64,000 nt of DNA from Argyresthia goedartella (Eukaryota; Arthropoda; Insecta; Lepidoptera; Argyresthiidae): positions 23,063,674 to 23,127,673 of the forward strand of contig OX463808.1 of the NCBI GenBank assembly GCA_949825045.1, read 5' to 3'. Under the pieces are notes generated by a model that was not told the origin of the DNA, did no database searches, and saw only the letters and a program-made list of their open reading frames with translations. The position numbers and the translations under genes are program-made. Positions 10,895 to 22,052 of the stretch are shown here, piece after piece (position 1 is the stretch's first letter; each line of letters starts with the position of its first letter).

Positions 10895-11319
10895 GTGAAT
10901 AATAGCGGAAATGATTGCAATAATACTGTATCGAGTTTTTTAGTAATGCATCAAAATATTCAGGGACTACTGTCCAAATTGGATAAACTTACATTTACCA
11001 TTAATGATATGAATGAATGCTCTAACCCTGAAGTAATATGTTTGACTGAAACATTCCTAAATAAAGTAAAACATTAAACGTTAAGATGGCAAATTACTTA
11101 CTAGCGGCTTTTTACTGCAGAAAAACCAGAAGAGGTTCTTGCATTTTCTTAAAAGGCGGTATTCAATATGAGCAACTAGAATCTCTTGGGATCGTTTCAG
11201 TATCTAACTATTTTGAATGTTGTGCAATTAAGATTCCCTGCAAAAACACTGTAATTATTTACTCTTTATACTTTATTGCACAAAAACAGAAGATACAGAT
11301 ACAAAAAAATGGAAACTAG
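10895..11319 (+). pseudogene. LINE-B ORF2, N-terminus of AP endonuclease
   Basis: The frame at 10895-11077 reads FLVMHQNIQGLLSKLDKLT and PEVICLTETFLN, the standard start of an apurinic-type endonuclease (the H-QN-I-G-L and L-TET blocks that hold metal-binding Asn and Glu). A frameshift near 11077 shifts it to the frame open at 11086-11319 (MANYLLAAFYCRK, CAIKIPCKNTVIIYSLY). The remaining endonuclease and the whole RT are absent. Confidence 0.75.
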
Positions 11320-12455
11320 GTGTACAAAGGCGAGCTTATCTCTAAAAAGAGATTTCTTCCAGCAAACCTAATATGGACAGAATACATGAAATAACAGGTA
11401 GACCTATATGCACAACGTTAAAAATATTAAAATAATAAACTAATTACTAATATGTACATAAATACATAATATCAATACAAATAGACAAAATTATACTACA
11501 TATATATCAAAGCAATAAACCTACATAAATCTAGTATGGAAGAGAAAGATAGTGTTCTTTTAAGCGAGTTTTAAAAATAGAAAGTGACGGGCTGTCTCTG
11601 ATGGCGCTAGGAAGTTTGTTCCAGAGCCTGATAGCTCGTAGTCTGAACCCATGTTCATATGCGGCTGTATTGTGTTGCGGAGTTATAAGCAGTGATCGAG
11701 CGTGAGATCTCCGAGGCCTATCCGAGGACAAAAATTCAAAACGATCTCGTAAGAAGACAGGATAGCGAGGATTAAATAAGATGTTATAGAGGCAGATGAG
11801 GATATGAGAATCCCGACGAAGACGGATAGGGAGCCACTTTAACTCCCTGCGATACTCCGAGACGTGGTCATACTTGCGCAGGCCGAAGACAAACCGAATC
11901 CCGAGGTTTTGAAGTCGCTCGAGTTTGTTCAGTTGCTCTTCATTCGCGCTCACCCAGCATACGTCAGCGTAATCGATCAGGGGGAGGAGAAGAGACTGGG
12001 CAAGCGTTATTTTTGTCTGACGAGGCAGGAAGTATTGTAGTCGTTTGAGGGAGTGAAAAGTGGCAAAGACTCGCCTACTGACCTCGCTGACATGCGCTGA
12101 CCAGGAAAATTGGTTATCGAAGAAAACTCCTAGATTTTTGGCCTTAGTACTATATGAGATTATAGTTCCATCATAGGTTATAGGGGCAATGGACAGATTC
12201 TGTAACAAGTTAAGGGAAAACCTGGAACCAATAATCAAAGCCTGGGACTTACTAGGGTTGACAAGTAGTTCAAAAGAAGTGGCCCAGTCCCTAATTCGCT
12301 CGAGATCGACATTTAACATTCCCACAGCAGACACCATATCACAGGGAGAAAAATGACGATAAATCTGGAGATCGTCTGCGTAAAGATGGTATGATGACGA
12401 GAGAGTATCCGAGACGGAATTTATGAAGACGGAGAAAAGAAGAGGAGAGAGAATA
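11320..12455 (-). pseudogene. LINE-C reverse transcriptase, 5'-truncated (Jockey clade)
   Basis: Minus strand. The frame upstream of the annotated Met reads LSPLLFSVFINSVSD and YHLYADDLQIYRHF (12453-12345), so the YADD catalytic box is present. It continues for 268 codons (12337-11531) with WATSFELLVNPSKS, NLGVFFDNQFSW and LIDYADVCW and ends ...KEHYLSLPY. No frameshift is seen in this part. The 5' truncation falls at about 12455 in RT motif B. The 3' UTR (11530 down to about 11320) ends in the 'tgtacaaaggcgag' tail. A typical 5'-truncated, relatively young LINE copy. Confidence 0.88.
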
Positions 12456-12579
12456 TTATTTGTATATATTTATTTGTATATATAGACCTTCAAATAATAC
12501 GAAACATAACTTGGACATATTCTTTGAAATACTAGTGTTATTACTTTTTAAATTTCATTGTAAATTCAAAAAAACTGGT

Positions 12580-14905
12580 TCAGATTCAGATTCAGATCGT
12601 TTATTGTGGAACGTAGTTAAGCTTAGATGTTACATAATAAGTTCTGTTCTTACGTCCAGCCGTTAGGCATACAAAATCATATACTAGGGAAAAATAGGCA
12701 ATTATACAATGATGTCAAAAAGAATTATTGGATTGGATGTCGAGTATAAATAAGATTATATAAATGTCAATACTAATAGAACATGTCATGTCAACACTAT
12801 GCAAAATATTCACCTACAGAGTAGTATGCCTTATCAACTAAATAATCATGTAATTGACGCTTGAACATATGTATGCTATCTATGTTCATAAGTGACAGTG
12901 GAACTTTATTATATATTTTTGACGCCATACCAAACAAACTATTGCTGAACAGCGCAGTTTGGTGTCTAGTAGCACGTATTTTTATGTTGTTACGGTCCTT
13001 CGGCGACTGATCAGGTAGTCGAACAGGTTTGGGTTTGTTTTTATAAACATTATTATTACAAAAATATACCGAGAGGGCATTGTTAATAATTTATGGCGTT
13101 TGAAATAAGGTTTGCAACTGTCTGTTCATTTTAACGAAAACTCCAGCTCTAATGCATTTCTTTTGAGACTTGAACGCCATTTCCTTATTTACGCCGTTAC
13201 CCCAGAATATTATTCCGTACCTGAGAGTGGATATTACGAAACCGTGATAAGCAGTAATTTGTGGATTTTACCGCAGAACTACTGCGGTAAAATCCACAAC
13301 TTTACTAAGCTTATACAGTGCATATGAAAATTTGTTCAGTTTTTTGGTTACATTTTCTATTTGTACATTCCAATTTAGTTTATTGTCGATTTGTAATCCT
13401 AAAATTGTTGTACTTGTACTTCGTCAATGATGTTGTTACCTTGTTTGATAATTAATGGTATCCGTTCTTTAGTTTGTTTAAAATTCATTATATAAATTTT
13501 ATTTAAATTAATCTTTATTATTATATATAATAATATAATTATTATATTGTAGCTATTAGGTCATTAAGTAAATTATTTATTAAATTTTGAGATGTCAAAT
13601 TATCATTACCCACATTTTTATAAACTATGGTACTATCATCAGCAAATAGGATCATAGGGTGAGATGTCGAGTAAACTATATCATTAATATAGATTAAGAA
13701 CAACAGCGGGCCTAGAACGCTTCCTTGTGATACCCCTAGCGTTACTTTTGAAGCTTCTGATGAGTAGATTTGTTCACAGTTTGTTTGGGAACATAATCTC
13801 TGAATTTCGGTGATTTGTTTTCGATCAGATAGTTATATTTAATCAAATCTATAACATTACCTCTGACTCCATAAGTCTGTAACTTTTTAACAATAATTTG
13901 TGGCTAGTCGAATGCTTAGGTCATGTCCATATATAAGGCTGACACAGGTGTTTTATTGTCTAAATTGAAAAAAAAAATTGCAGGAAGTCATAGATAGCCA
14001 AGTTAATTGTTTTGTGTTTTCTAAAGCCTTTTTGTTCGGGAACCAGAATATCATTATTTTTACAGTAGTTGTTATTGCCATTATATATTACTTTTTCAAA
14101 TATTTTTGAAAACACTGGTATAAGGGCGATAGGCCTGTAGATGTTCATATTTTCTTTATTTTTCTTTTTAAAAAGAGGCTTGATTATGGATGTCTTTAAG
14201 GCATTAGGATATATTTTGATACTTTCGTACAAATCTCATCATGTCCTTTACTGCTTGTGTTTTTCAAGGTCATAGTTATACGTATAATGTCAGTAGGATT
14301 GGTTGGATTTAAATATTAGGTCCTTACGTATGAAATTGGTGTTTTGTATGGAGAAATTGAAGTTAACTCAATTTTCAGTACAAACATTTTTGTATTTTTT
14401 TTAGGAATGACAGATCCTAATTTTATAAACTTTGTGTGTATGAATGAGACAACATTTAACTAACAGAAAATTTAATATAATTTTTGAAAAGTGTCAGCTG
14501 TAAAAAAATATTACGAATATTATCATGAAAATGGATGACATTTAGGAGGCACTGATTTTTAAGTTCACATTTTTGTTATCCAACTGAAAATGAAAAGAAA
14601 ATTTTATAAGTAATAAGATGTGAAATATTGAAATAAATTTTAAAACAATAAAAAATAACTGGAAATAGCTATTGAATTACTCGAATTATGAACTCCTGAA
14701 TCTGGAAGAAAAATTCACCAATGTCATAGGTAAGCACCCCAATATTATACATTGAATTTGGTTTAGGTCAAAGTTATATGATTATTAGGAAAATTATTTA
14801 ATGGTTCTGGTATCGTGAAATGGTCATTGAATGCCTTTGCTATGTCAGTCGTGTTTTTTATTACTTTTCCATTTTTTTCAATTTGTTCTCGTGATTTGAC
14901 GAGGT
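12580..14905 (-). pseudogene. LINE-D, decayed reverse transcriptase
   Basis: Minus strand, read from 14905 downwards. At 14905-14780 it reads QIEKNGKVIKNTTDIAKAFN, the linker before RT. At 14232-13960 it reads IYPNALKTSIIKPLFKKKN, YRPIALIPVFSKIFEKVIY and EQKGFRKHKTINLAIYDF (RT fingers). At about 13745-13560 comes GVSQGSVLGPLLFLIYIND-like text in broken frames, with an ADDSTIVYKNVGN-like active-site block near 13635. The C-terminal part and a 3' tail reach about 12580, where there is a 'cagattcagattcaga' run. There are many stops. A stretch at about 14250-14750 does not match RT. Confidence 0.75.
13259..13299. repeat. perfect 18-bp hairpin, loop 5
   Basis: Arms 13259-13276 (ttgtggattttaccgcag) and 13282-13299 are exact reverse complements around the loop aacta. 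It lies inside the LINE-D remnant. Confidence 0.95.
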
Positions 14906-14939
14906 CCCACACCATTAATTTTTTATTAATGGTGTGGGA
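14905..14939. repeat. perfect 15-bp hairpin, loop 5
   Basis: Arms 14905-14919 (tcccacaccattaat) and 14925-14939 are exact reverse complements with a TTTTT loop. It sits at the upstream edge of LINE-D. Confidence 0.95.
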
Positions 14940-15849
14940 TGTCTCGCTAACGGATTATTTCGAATATTGGATGAGAATTTTGCCGAATAATACAGGAAGG
15001 ACATCGTTCTAGTTAGAGACAGTGAGAGAACCAAAGCATCGCTTTGGAAAAATTAGTCCTCAATCATAGAGGTCAATTTGTCAAGAGCTGAAAATATTAT
15101 GGAAAAGCAACGCAAGATGATTAACCAACATATGAACGCAATAGAAAGATACTGAAAGAGGAAGCCCAACGAAATCGTATAATTAATTCCTTCAACATTG
15201 GAGCGATAACAGCAAACAACGTGCTACTCAGTTAACGAAATATTCAAAACAAGTTAGTAGATACTATCACCGATCTACACCACGGTCGGTTCGATTACCA
15301 TTTGTAATCGAACCGACCGTGGCTTGCAATTGTCATCAAGAAATTGATGACAATTGCAAGCCAATTACACCGAAGTGCACAAAATTTATAAAGTAAAATC
15401 ATGATTTTTGGCAGACGTACTTCTCTTTGAAATAAAACTTGCACTCATCAGTCGAGACAATTATTAAATTCTTAAAATGATACCGATACCTGAAACGAAA
15501 GCACAACAAGCAATCAGTGCAGTCAAATATCAGATAACATTGCGCTAAACATGAAAAAGTACATTTACATTCCTATGACCAATAGCGACATCAGTTCCTG
15601 TTTGGATCTTTAGAAAACTCATTTTTGCCAACTCCTGAAACCAGAGTATCACTTAAAAGACGACAAGAGTTTTTGTGGCCTGGAAGCTGCAGAATATACA
15701 GAACAACAATGAGCAAGATATGTGGAAATAAATGGCAAGAATTCAACACCGCAAATACGTACCTTTATTTTTGCTGCTATCGATGTCAAGTCCAAACAAC
15801 ACGAGGGCTATTCCAATTTTTTTTAGTGAAATGAAAAATAATTAGAATA
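14940..15849. other. unassigned, possible dead transposon
   Basis: No recognised domain. Short broken plus-strand stretches occur, including a 65-codon frame ending at 15012 and a 69-codon frame at 15625-15834. The double hairpin at 15280-15362 is the only clear structure. Confidence 0.3.
15280..15362. repeat. two abutting perfect 19-bp hairpins
   Basis: Hairpin 1 has arms 15280-15298 (ccacggtcggttcgattac) and 15304-15322 with loop cattt. Hairpin 2 has arms 15321-15339 (ggcttgcaattgtcatcaa) and 15344-15362 with loop gaaa. Both are exact. They share the GG at 15321-15322, so the second starts where the first ends. Confidence 0.95.
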
Positions 15850-16890
15850 TCAAAAAAGTTTATTTACAGTTTTTCAATAAATTCCCCTCCAACTTGCTCA
15901 AATGCACTTATGCATTCGAGTAAACCAGTCCTCAAAACATTTGAAAAACGCATGTTGCTGGAGGTCGAAAAATAACCGACGAAATTCTTCGACGGCGTCG
16001 TTTGCGGTGTTAAATTTTCATACCCGAAGCATTTTCTTTTTCTGTGGGAAATAATAAAAAATCGCACGGAGCTAAATCGGGGCTCTACTGAGGTTGGGGT
16101 AACATTTGTGCCCCCGAAGTTGATGGTTCTAGCATGAGAGCGAGAGGTCCGTGTGTGAGCGGGCGCGTTATCTTTGTGAAAAAGAATACCACGGACGCCG
16201 CTCCTTGGGCGCTCACTATTCCCCAAAAGCTTGAGGCAGACAAACTTTGGAATACCATTTACTAGTAACTGTTCTACGGTATTCTGGCGGGATTACTGCT
16301 ACTAGTCCACTACGACAAAAAAACGGCTTTTTTATTTATTAACGCTCCGATCGTGGGCAAATTTTGTGGGCAACTGGTCCTCTTCAACACCCATTGCGTG
16401 GATTGCTGCTTTAAAAGAGGATCTTAGCTATAGATCCTAGATTCATCAGTTGTCAAGATGTAGGATACGTTTTGTGGTGAAATTCCTCCTTCAAACTTTT
16501 TCAGCATAAATTTGCACCAATCAATACCACGGTATTTTTTCTCTTCTGTGGGAGAATGAGGTATCCACCGCAAAGCAACCTTCCTGACTTTAAGGTGTAT
16601 TCATGAAGGATAGTGAAAACTGCCTGTGATCCAATCTTCAATTCAACCTAAATCTCCCTATGTGTAATATTTCTATTATCCTGCAATAGTCACTCCACCC
16701 TGATGACGTTTTCATGAGTTACTACAGTTGTTGGTTGGCCGGGTCGGAGGTCATCGACTGTTGTTAACCCAGGAGCAGACTCTCCAAAGGCAGCTTGTAA
16801 ATTTTCGTTGGATTTCTTATAGGTCAACCCACGTTTAAGAACGACAGATATTTTCTTTAATAATAAAAAAATAATCATTCATAGCGAGCC
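15850..16890 (-). pseudogene. mariner transposase, decayed
   Basis: Minus strand. The N-terminal part (16878-16690) reads KKSNENLQAAFGESAPG, DDLRPGQPTTVVTHENV, the DNA-binding region. Then comes WIPHSPTEEKKYRGIDWC (about 16570-16520) and YILTTDES at about 16455, the first catalytic Asp block (normally TGDE). The later part (16226-15864) reads GILFHKDNAPAHT with the second Asp and ends FEQVGGEFIEKL. Several frameshifts and a stop after the first Asp block make it inactive. I could not fix the terminal inverted repeats. The subfamily is unclear. Confidence 0.85.
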
Positions 16891-18000
16891 AATTATTTTC
16901 ACCAAGGGGGTTTATATTAAAATGAGGTTTGCATTCAAAATAGTTTCAGGAAAAAATAGATAATATTTACTCTGCGGCTCACAATTTTTGGAACAGCCTA
17001 GGTATACGAAGATTAGGTGACAATGCATTGGTTGAGTAACAGCAGTATAATACATGTGAGTCCTAACTGCGTCATAAAAACGAATAGTTTCACCGTGACT
17101 CCACACAAACTTCAAATAAGTGAAGTGAAATTAAAAAGATTCCTCAGATAAATAACGTAATCAACATTACCACCCCTACCACTCCATCACAGGATGATTC
17201 ATGCAACATGCAACAACAATTATACCTTGTTAGGAGAACAAGCTGAAGAATGCAGAAGTAACATCGAAAGACATCTCCTATCACAATATTCATCACTACA
17301 CCATGATTGATGTGGTCTGGAGTAGTGACGAACATCAGAAAGCTGCAATCTAGATGGTTGGTGCACATCACTGCGCCTCCCGCACCACCGCCAGCACCAA
17401 CGCAGTCTGCGCTGCCCGCACCACCCGTGCTGCCGCCACCGACCGCCGGCTACGCCCGCACCGCCACGCGCAATTGAGATTCGGACCATACACACGCGCT
17501 GACACGAACGGAAGGGTGCAATTCAAGATTACAGATTATTATATACTTTGTTTATTTAAAACTTATCTTTTACAGTTTCAAGTGTTGATGTGTAATTTTA
17601 TTAAGTTTACTACGTTTGACATGTAATTATTATTTAAGATTTTTCTCATCTCAGGCCCGGAATATGTACGGTTCCATCGTGCATCGTCAGATATGTTAAC
17701 GTCAGCCTTAATGTATATTGCGGTTTTAATTATTTAGTCAATTATATTTATTGATCAGTTCACATTCGTCTATCAATAAGTGCGCACAAATTCAAATAAT
17801 TATAAATAAAGTGATTTATCACTCTTCTTTTCTGTTCCACCAACATCATCATCAACAACTTTTAATGTACAGTCAGCATCAGAGAAATGTATCCCCCTCA
17901 GTTTTTAAACATTAACTTCGCAAAGCAGAGCGAACGTGAGGTGCAATACTCTGCCAGTGTTCAACTACGACAAATTTATAATCAAAAATGTAATCTTTTA
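16891..18000. other. unassigned; contains a proline-rich GC island at 17360-17490
   Basis: The only striking part is about 17360-17490, which is GC-rich in an AT-rich setting. One frame reads TAPPAPPPAPTQSALPAPPV and then meets a stop; both strands are open there. It could be a piece of a low-complexity exon or a processed pseudogene. Elsewhere there are no supported features. An AATAAAG motif lies near 17805. Confidence 0.3.
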
Positions 18001-18012
18001 TTTTAAACTTTC

Positions 18013-18094
18013 TTGAGTTGGGGTTCGAACCTCGATCTCATAAGCCGCCCGAGTTATATCATTTCCTCGTTACCGCTGAGCTATAGAGGCACTC
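18013..18094 (-). repeat. tRNA-derived SINE head with Pol III boxes A and B
   Basis: Read on the minus strand the sequence has a box A (tagctcagcggtaa, about 18085-18072) and a box B (aggttcgaacccc, about 18034-18020) at tRNA-like spacing. The 5' and 3' ends do not pair as an acceptor stem, so it is a tRNA-derived SINE or tRNA relic, not a functional tRNA. Confidence 0.6.
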
Positions 18095-18606
18095 ATGATG
18101 AGAGGCATCCTATGTCTAACTAAAGAGTATGGATAATAGTTCTGTCTTTGTTTACTCTTGTTTCAAACCACCAGTGTCGTTTTATCTTCAGACGGATACT
18201 TGCCAACGATTTAATTAACTGTGGTGTAAGGTTGAAATTGGAATGATATAGGTAACCTTCGCGAGAGTTAACGATCAACGTTTGCTTCATTTAATAAATA
18301 ATGTTTGGGGGTAAGTTAATAAAGTTTTCGAAACTACGTGCTAAGCCGTGTGTGATTATCTCGATCGCTTTTCAGTTTTCTTTAATTTATCTTGAAAAGC
18401 AGTTTGACGACTTTTTTAAAAACCAAAATAGTCGTTCTCTGGGAACAAAACCAGAACATAAAAAATAGCTCGAGATATGAATATAAAGGTGAGATAATGA
18501 AACAATCGATCTGTTACTAATTTATTTTATAATACTGATTTAGTATTCATTGTGTTCTTGTGGTTGTGGTATTCTTCTCATAAACTGCTTAAATTTATAC
18601 CCACAG

Positions 18607-19550
18607 AGGAAAACGGTTCGTAAGTAGATAAGGAGATACCAGGAAACAGGTGATGTGAAATGTTTTCGTCAGGGCCCTCGTCCTCGAGTTTATACGGATG
18701 ATTTTGAGAGACACTGTAACATTGTGCAAGTTCACACTGGGGATCCCTTCAGAACCACTCGTTCTAGTGTTGAAACATTTGGGATTTCGCTCAGCACGCT
18801 TCGGCGACATATACATGCAGCAAACATCCATAATTATAAACCAGCAAAAAAAATACCCCTTTCTGATGCACATCGAACCGCCAAAGTAAGGTTTGCTAAA
18901 GATCACCTTGACTTTGATTGGGAAAATGAAATAGTAATTTTCACTGATGAAAAGTATTTCAAATCCAATAAAGATGGCAGGAAACTATTGTGGAGAAGAA
19001 GTGGGGAGCGGTATAACACTAAAAACTTGTTAGATATGAGAACAAGTGGGAGGTTAACATTAGGTAAGCAAATCTCATTACCATATTTAAGCTTATAAAG
19101 AATATGTAAAAAGACATTCTCAGCATGTGATTTGTAAATAAATTGGAATTATATATTTACTGTATTTTTCAGCGTATTGGGGATGGATGTCATCCATGGG
19201 CCCTGGAGAGCTTGTGGAAGTAGGCGGCCGTATGAACTCCCAGCGATAGTTGGAAGTGTTGAGGGACGTGATGCTGCCGGTCGGTGCGTGTCGCATACCC
19301 TGAAGGCCAAATTCATCTCGTCCAAGACAACAGTGCGGTGCACTCGTCCAAGAATGGCATCCCAAGATGACATAACTGTGTTCGATTGGCCGTCTAAAAG
19401 TCCTGACTTAAATCCAATAGAGAACTTGTGGGGTCAAATGGTTCTGAACTGGGACTCTAGTGAAGTTAAAAAATATTGGAAGATTTGCCAGCATTATTTT
19501 GTTTTTTTGTTTGTTTCTGTTACTAAAATTAAGAAAACTAAATAATATAC
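18607..19550 (+). pseudogene. Tc1/Tc3-like transposase with introns, inactive
   Basis: A splice acceptor (cccacag, ending 18606) precedes an exon reading IRRYQETGDVKCFRQGPRPR, with HTH-type text, then STLRRHIHAANIHNYKPAKK and the first catalytic Asp in FTDEKYF (about 18942). The exon ends at 19063, where GTAAGC starts a 109-bp intron closed by TTTTTCAG at 19172. It resumes YWGWMSSMGPGELVEVGGR. The second Asp block QDNSAVHSS (about 19335) and the third WPSKSPDLNPIENLW (about 19390-19433) follow. In-frame stops (TAG near 18625, TAG near 19246) and frameshifts kill it. Terminal repeats were not located. Confidence 0.8.
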
Positions 19551-19734
19551 CTTGAAATATAATATGGTTTATTACATAAGAAATAAAAATAATAGAATAA
19601 AGAAACAAATATTATTTCAACAACATGTCTATTTTTTATTGCGTTACTTCCGCATTTCTTTATTTTAATATGCTATGCTAGGAAGATAATAAAAAATAAA
19701 CAAGAACTGCTCCAAAAAAATAAAAAAGAACCTA

Positions 19735-19805
19735 CGCTGGCGCGGAATCGAACCCGCGACCTATGCTTCACCATTCCGATTTGTTAACCACCAGACCAAC
19801 TTGCA
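19735..19805 (-). repeat. tRNA-derived SINE head
   Basis: On the minus strand, box A (ttggtctggtggttaac, near 19802-19786) is followed by a canonical box B (gggttcgattcc, near 19757-19746). The tRNA-like part lacks a paired acceptor stem. A SINE or tRNA pseudogene. Confidence 0.6.
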
Positions 19806-20029
19806 AGTTTCTCGGTATAGCAAAAATGTTATACTGTTGTCTATGCCAATACGGGGGAGATACTTTTCTCTGAAGCTAACTGTACCTCCAGCAAAGGCTC
19901 GTACAAGGCCAACAAAATGATGGATAAGTCCTATCCTTACTAGCAATAGGGAATTAAACTGTTTGACCGCTTTGATCGGATAAGCAGTTAATTACACTTT
20001 AACTTGTGAATTCACATTCTTATTATTAT

Positions 20030-20230
20030 TAAGAGCCCAACGTTTTCCACTGCTGGGTAAAGGCCTCTCTACTCTTTTTCCACCCTTTGCGGTCCTGAGC
20101 GGTTACCCACCAACTCCATCTCTTTCATTTCAATTGAGCCGCCTTCTGAGCTACATCTATTATTTTAGTCCTGGAGAGCAACTCCGTATTCCGGACCCTA
20201 TCTAAGAGCCGGACTCCGAGAATGCTACGA
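20030..20230 (-). repeat. RTE-like LINE tail repeat
   Basis: The block 'cactgctgggtaaaggcctc' followed by 'tttttccaccctttgcggtc' and 'gagcggttacccacca' is a motif string I recall as very common in lepidopteran genomes, from the 3' part of an RTE-type LINE read on the opposite strand. No coding frame remains. It ends with a short (aatca)n run at about 20230-20248. Confidence 0.5.
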
Positions 20231-20379
20231 ATCAAATCAAATCAAATCAAAGGATTTTGTCTGGGCGTTGTAGCAAACGGAGGATCGTCTTTCGATCCAT
20301 GCCTTGTTACGGACTCAAGGCTGACACGATGCAACCCCACATTGGGGACTCTGATTCTGATCGAGTGAGTGATGTATCA

Positions 20380-20810
20380 GGACGCTCTTAGGTATTATTA
20401 CGGATTTTGAAGGACTACTGTTTTTTGTCCAGCGCTCAAGGTTACGTAACGCTAAACAGTACAAGGCGTATCTCTGCCTGTTTGTTTGTCTATCCACCAA
20501 GGCGGTGCTGACCTCTTGACTGAGGCCTTGATTGCTTGCTTGTACATATTTTTTTCCCGAGAGGGGACTTCCAGCATTAATCCGTTCTGATAACGGTATC
20601 AACTATGTAGGCGCTAAACGATACTAACGAAAGGTAGCAATTTTTTTTTTATGTAAAAAAGGTGGATATTGGCACGGCGCTCTCCCGTCGGGGTATATAG
20701 TGGACCTTCAATCCTTCTGGTTGCCCCCACTGGGGTGGGATATTTGAAGCCATAGTTAAGTCAGCTAAAACGCATTTAGGGCGTATAGTCAGGCTCAGTA
20801 GGAAACGGCG
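20380..20810 (+). pseudogene. BEL/Pao integrase remnant
   Basis: In shifting plus frames the sequence reads KQYKAYLCLFVCLSTKAV (with a frameshift), RGLPALIRSDNGINYVGAK and WTFNPSGCPHWGGIFEAI followed by VKSAKTHLGRI. These are the hallmark integrase-core blocks of BEL/Pao retrotransposons, with the D-N-G-x-N-F catalytic block represented by SDNGIN. Frameshifts and stops show it is dead. Its C-terminal side runs straight into copies of the 56-bp satellite. LTRs were not found. Confidence 0.75.
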
Positions 20811-20965
20811 TAAAGCTATGCTCTTGTTAAATATGTTCGCCTTTGTAGGGTCAGTATGTAACGGTGTAAAGCTATGCTCTCCTTTAATCTTCTCGACTTT
20901 ATTCAGTAGGCTACGGCTTAAAGCTATGCTCTTGTTAAATGTTCTCGGTATTATAAGATCATCCT
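20787..20965 (+). repeat. 56-bp satellite, short array (about 3 copies)
   Basis: The repeats share aacggcgtaaagctatgctc and ttgttaaat...ttctcg and are the same family and orientation as the main array at 24287-25565. Here they follow directly on BEL/Pao integrase sequence. Confidence 0.85.
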
Positions 20966-21139
20966 CCTCACCTCGGGGAAACGAGATAGCTGCCACAATT
21001 GCTGCACTCTTCGCAAGTAATAATAAGTAGACTCTTGCTGCTACGGACTGTCGCAAGAGCTACGAGTGCTACAGCCTGCTACTTCGCAACATCTACTCAC
21101 TCAGAAGTACTACGTGAGTACTTTTCTTTTGAGCATTAT
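20966..21139. other. no recognised feature
   Basis: Short non-coding stretch between the satellite and LINE-E, rich in 'gctac' and 'ctgct' steps. No domain seen. Confidence 0.3.
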
Positions 21140-22052
21140 GGACATATCGCCAAGCAGAGCTTATTCTCAGTCTGACATGACCTAAGTTGACCAGCAGCAT
21201 AAATCTCCTCTTACCTTTGTGGCGACTCGATATAAAGACTGAAGACCTAGACTTTGATGCTTTTAAGGAGGAGATCAGAAATATGATTCAGGCCTATATC
21301 CAAAAACTAGAAACTGAGTCCATATCGATGGGTCGTCCATAAAGGATATACGACAGTCTATTAGTAACATCGAAAGCTCAATGACGCTCTTGAGTGCTCA
21401 AAATGAGGACTTAAAAAACAAAATTAATGTGATGGAGTCCCAGCAGAAGAAAGACCGTGAACATAGATATGTTCACGGTCTTTCTTCCGCTCCTCCAATT
21501 TGTCCTCCAATATTGAGATCAATATTGGAGGATAAATTGGAGGACATGCACAGGTTGGGCCGAAAAATATTAGTTAAAGTTAGAAATGTTCCATGCAAGC
21601 TGAATGAGACGCATGAGGATCTTTTGAACATGACAGTGGAGCTTTCTAAGATAATTAATTACCCAGATTTTTTAAAAGTCTTGTAAAGGATATATTCCGT
21701 GTCAAAAAGAATGATAACTATAAACCATTAGTGGTGGAGCTACAATCAACCATAATAAAGAAGGAGATCCCAAGTGCCTCCAAAATCTCTAACCACAAGA
21801 ATAAGTGGGCCAAAATATGTGCTTGGCACCTGGGTATCACCGAAAATGGAGATGAACCAATAGCTGATCAGCTGACACCCAAGGCGGCTCCTGGCTCGAG
21901 ACCTGCCCCGACTACAGGAATATAAGTTCTGCTGGACTGCATTTGGTAAAGTTAACGTAAGGGAGGATGAAAGTCTCCGATCATAACTATCACCAGTGAG
22001 GCGCAAGTCCAAAGCTTAATGAATCTCACTCACGACAAAATTACTAGTTAAA
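21140..22052 (+). pseudogene. LINE-E ORF1 (coiled coil plus FP-like C-terminal domain)
   Basis: Starting around 21140 (MDISPSRAYSQSD) in broken frames, it reads DFDAFKEEIRNMIQAYIQKL, then SNIESSMTLLSAQNEDLKNK (coiled coil), then EDMHRLGRK, VRNVPCKLNETHEDLLNM and PLVVELQSTIIKKE. It ends with FGKVNVREDESLRSITITSE near 22000. The last parts look like the baculovirus FP-protein-related C-terminal domain often found in ORF1 of lepidopteran retroelements. Stops and frameshifts occur at about 21176, 21340, 21686 and 21925. A double hairpin (21446-21544) lies in the coiled coil. Confidence 0.7.
21446..21544. repeat. two adjacent hairpins (20-bp and 26-bp arms, 2-nt loops)
   Basis: Hairpin 1 has arms 21446-21465 (gaagaaagaccgtgaacata) and 21468-21487, perfect, loop ga. 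Hairpin 2 has arms 21491-21516 and 21519-21544 (starting tcctccaatttgtcctccaa) with one mismatch, loop ga. They are 3 nt apart. The extra bases stay in frame within ORF1 of LINE-E. Confidence 0.95.

Larger units (their letters stand above)
8221..11319 (+). mobile_element. LINE-B, 5' half (leader, ORF1, start of ORF2)
   Basis: The order is: tandem leader, about 1 kb of non-coding leader interrupted by a MITE, a decayed ORF1 with coiled coil and an esterase-like domain, then the N-terminus of an endonuclease. It stops at about 11319, where the 3' tail of another LINE in the opposite orientation begins. A 5'-complete but 3'-missing non-LTR copy is unusual, so a later insertion or rearrangement probably removed the RT. 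Confidence 0.7.

Noticed and set aside
18013..19805. Functional tRNA genes at 18013-18094 and 19735-19805
   Set aside because: Boxes A and B are good, but acceptor stems do not pair, so SINE heads are more likely.
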